Positions 62,039 to 64,000 of a DNA stretch of 64,000 nucleotides are shown here, piece after piece. This DNA comes from an uncultured Gammaproteobacteria bacterium. GTDB lineage: Bacteria; Pseudomonadota; Gammaproteobacteria; Arenicellales; JAANXG01. The notes under the pieces were generated by a model. That model was not told the origin of the DNA and searched no databases. It saw nothing but the letters and a program-made list of their open reading frames with translations. The first letter of the stretch is position 1; each line of letters begins with the position of its first letter. The position numbers and the translations under genes were made by a program. The stretch covers positions 62,001-126,000 of the forward strand of contig CAMYJT010000001.1 in the NCBI GenBank assembly GCA_947258785.1. Direction: 5' to 3'.

Positions 62039-63303
62039 GTGCCCCTCAACATGCTCTTGGCCTGGATTACTCCACTGATGAACGTGTCCACTTCGTCCCG
62101 GGTATTGTACATTCCGAACGAGGCGCGGGCGGTACCGGGAATACCGTAGCGCTGCATTACCGGCATGGCGCAGTGGTGTCCGGTGCGCACTGCGATACCG
62201 AGCTGGTCGAGCAAGGTCCCGATATCGGACGGATGAATGCCATCCATAATGAAAGAGAGGATGCTGCACTTCAGGCCAGCAGTGCCGATTATGCGTAAAC
62301 CGTCTATCTCCCGGACGCGGTGCGTTGCGTACTGAAGCACACTGCGCTCGTGCGCGGAAATCGCGCCGAGCCCTTGCTGCTTTACGTAATCGATGGCGGC
62401 GCCGAAACCAACCACGCCGGCGATATTCGGAGTGCCCGCCTCGAATTTGTACGGCAATCGATTGTAAGTTGTTCTCTCGAAGGTTACTTCTTCGATCATT
62501 TCTCCGCCGCCCTGATACGGCGGCATCGACTCCAACAATTCCTGCTTCCCATAGAGCACCCCCACACCAGTGGGCCCGTAGAGCTTGTGGCTGGAGAACG
62601 CGTAAAAATCACAATCCAGGTCACACACATCCACTTGTATATGCGCTACCGCCTGTGCCCCATCGACCAGCACAACCGCGCCGGCGTCATGGGCGAGACG
62701 CACCAGGGTTTTGATGGGGTTGATCGTCCCCAGTGCGTTGGAGACGTGAACCACACCGACAAGCCTAGTGCGATCGGTCAGCCGGCGCTCGAACTCATCG
62801 AGGATCAACTCACCGTTGTCGTTGATCGGGACCACTGCCAGCTTGACGCCGGTTTGTTCACACAACAACTGCCACGGAACAATATTCGAATGATGCTCCA
62901 TCCCGGTGATCAGGATTTCGTCCCCTTCCTGGAGATGGCCACGGCCATAGCTGTTTGCCACAAGATTTATCGCTTCCGTCGTGCCCCGTACGAAGACGAT
63001 TTCCCGGGTGTCCCGGGCGTTGAGAAATGCGCGTACCTTATCCCGCGTGGCCTCGTACGACCGCGTCGCACGTTCGCTCAACTCATGTATGCCCCGATGG
63101 ACATTGGCGTTATCCATGTAATAGTAGCGCTCAAGCGCTTCGATCACCGACGAGGGTTTCTGTGTGGTGGCGCCGTTGTCGAGGTAAACCAAGGGCCGCC
63201 CGTGCACCTCCTGGTGAAGCACTGGAAAATCCGCGCGCACCCGCTCAATCTCGAAATCCTGCGGGGTGACTGAGCGGACCGTCGACGTATGATCGTGCGT
63301 CAC
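62035..63303 (-). CDS. sufS: Cysteine desulfurase SufS
   Basis: A 422-residue PLP enzyme that supplies sulfur for Fe-S clusters. The PLP-binding Lys is in AFSSHKLYGPTGVG, and the persulfide Cys is in RTGHHCAMPVMQ. GGATTQKPSSVIEALERYY and FVRGTTEAINLVANS are further hallmarks of the group II desulfurases. It follows sufD with a 4-base overlap. E. coli SufE or a SufU partner is not seen within the window. Confidence 0.95.
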   Translation of the reverse strand: MTHDHTSTVRSVTPQDFEIERVRADFPVLHQEVHGRPLVYLDNGATTQKPSSVIEALERYYYMDNANVHRGIHELSERATRSYEATRDKVRAFLNARDTREIVFVRGTTEAINLVANSYGRGHLQEGDEILITGMEHHSNIVPWQLLCEQTGVKLAVVPINDNGELILDEFERRLTDRTRLVGVVHVSNALGTINPIKTLVRLAHDAGAVVLVDGAQAVAHIQVDVCDLDCDFYAFSSHKLYGPTGVGVLYGKQELLESMPPYQGGGEMIEEVTFERTTYNRLPYKFEAGTPNIAGVVGFGAAIDYVKQQGLGAISAHERSVLQYATHRVREIDGLRIIGTAGLKCSILSFIMDGIHPSDIGTLLDQLGIAVRTGHHCAMPVMQRYGIPGTARASFGMYNTRDEVDTFISGVIQAKSMLRGT

Positions 63304-64000
63304 ATACCCACCTCACCTTGATCAGCCGGCAACAGTTTGGCTGCCAGATGTTGTTCCAACTGCTGTCGAATCGGCGCCAGCGCGAATCGATTAATTACGT
63401 CATTCGCGAACGCGTAGGTCAACAGACTGCGTGCGATCGATTCAGCAACAGCTCGGGATCTCAGGTAAAAGACCGCGTTGGCATCGAGCTGTCCGACGGT
63501 GGCCCCATGTGAACACTTTACGTCATCGGCATAAATCTCGAGTTGGGGTTTGGTATCGACTTCGGCCTGTCTGGATAGCAACAAGTTTTTATTCTGCTGC
63601 TGGGCCTCGGTGCGTTGGGCATCCTGGTGTACAACGATACGGCCGTGGAAAACACCGCGCGCCCGCACGTCCAAAATACCTTTGTAGAACTCGTCGCTGA
63701 CACACTCGGGAAACCGATGATCGACTTGGGTGTGGTTGTCGAGATGTTGTCGACCGGTCCCGATGTAAAGACCGTTCAGGGTGGAGTGCGCCCCCGGCGC
63801 GTTGAAGCTCACCGCCAGGTCGGTTCGTGCCAAGCTGCCGCCCACAGCAATGTTGTTGGTACTGACGACGGTATCGCTGTCCTGATGCACGAACAATCCG
63901 CCGAAGTGATATGCCTTCGGGCTTTCATCCTGCAGTTTGTAGTAATCGACCCGCGCCGACTCCATCACCAGAATCTCGGTCGTCGTGTTGTTCAGGTAGC
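63300..64000 (-). CDS. sufD: Fe-S cluster assembly protein SufD, partial (5' end outside window)
   Basis: The C-terminal 233 residues of SufD run off the right-hand edge. The frame stays open from 63968 back to 64000 (YLNNTTTEILVMESARVDYY). The beta-helix part has HTQVDHRFPECVSDEFYKGI and VFHGRIVVHQDAQRTEAQQQ, and ADDVKCSHGATVGQLDANAV contains the Cys and His proposed to bind Fe-S. SufD forms the SufBC2D scaffold. sufB and sufC are presumably beyond the window. Confidence 0.93.
   Translation of the reverse strand, partial: YLNNTTTEILVMESARVDYYKLQDESPKAYHFGGLFVHQDSDTVVSTNNIAVGGSLARTDLAVSFNAPGAHSTLNGLYIGTGRQHLDNHTQVDHRFPECVSDEFYKGILDVRARGVFHGRIVVHQDAQRTEAQQQNKNLLLSRQAEVDTKPQLEIYADDVKCSHGATVGQLDANAVFYLRSRAVAESIARSLLTYAFANDVINRFALAPIRQQLEQHLAAKLLPADQGEVGM

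Noticed and set aside
62320..63273. A 317-residue open frame on the plus strand
   Set aside because: It is antisense to sufS; the composition is that of a shadow frame of a GC-rich gene.

Overview
The window is a continuous stretch of bacterial chromosome, almost certainly from a gammaproteobacterium. The evidence is conserved gene order. The yibN-like rhodanese, secB and gpsA genes lie divergent from envC and ctpA. yicC, rph and rdgB lie next to gmk, rpoZ and spoT. There are also ubiA-recG, a suf Fe-S operon and trmL. The base composition looks moderately GC-rich. Sulfur-related hints (a SqrR/BigR-like ArsR repressor, a rhodanese, a TlpA-like thioredoxin) are compatible with a sulfur-metabolising lineage, but that is inference. 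I see no rRNA, tRNA, CRISPR array or complete insertion sequence.

Layout. 1-4.4 kb: an HD phosphohydrolase (cut by the window edge), a stand-alone cyclic-nucleotide-binding protein divergent from a large MscS-type channel, and a PEBP-family protein. 4.8-7.8 kb: an envelope-type cluster of deacetylase, MurG-like glycosyltransferase and fatty-acid-hydroxylase-superfamily protein. 8-11 kb: a DUF302 protein and the AmmeMemoRadiSam pair (radical-SAM amrS divergent from a MEMO-AMMECR1 fusion). 11-19.3 kb (minus strand): ParA-like ATPase, ubiA, recG, ridA, spoT, rpoZ, gmk, yicC. 19.4-24.1 kb (plus): Ser/Thr kinase, PP2C phosphatase, rph, rdgB, gpmA and a NUDIX hydrolase. 24.2-32.8 kb: ALDH7-type dehydrogenase, TlpA-like protein, an unusual secreted repeat protein with a divergent small secreted protein, an SDR protein, a short Sel1 protein, a CPA2 antiporter, a thioredoxin-like protein, a NUDIX CoA pyrophosphatase and a TSUP permease. 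32.8-39.9 kb: a membrane spermidine-synthase-like protein and an RND efflux permease with its adaptor. 40.4-45.7 kb: hslR, a Spy-like protein with a two-component system, a Sel1 lipoprotein and hemW.

45.7-54.3 kb is the accessory part. It holds an orphan sucrose synthase flanked by copies of a short repeat, a cytochrome c, a zincin-like protein, a decayed adenylate cyclase tail, a frameshifted DMT transporter, a pentapeptide-repeat membrane protein, a D-cysteine-desulfhydrase-like enzyme, a YceH protein and the C-terminal remnant of a REP-associated (RAYT) transposase that carries the same short repeat. 54.3-64 kb returns to core genes: trmL, gpsA, secB, rhodanese, arsR-type regulator, envC, ctpA, an AI-2E family permease and the 3' end of a suf operon.

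The most interesting candidate system joins two distant loci. The ArsR-family regulator at 57.0-57.4 kb has the cysteine pattern of persulfide sensors and lies just upstream of a rhodanese. The inverted repeat in its promoter (TTAG-N14-CTAA) recurs with the same spacing upstream of a secreted protein made of tandem nine-residue N-P-x-x-Y units at 27.2-27.9 kb. I infer, without proof, a sulfide-responsive regulon that includes a novel exported structural repeat protein.
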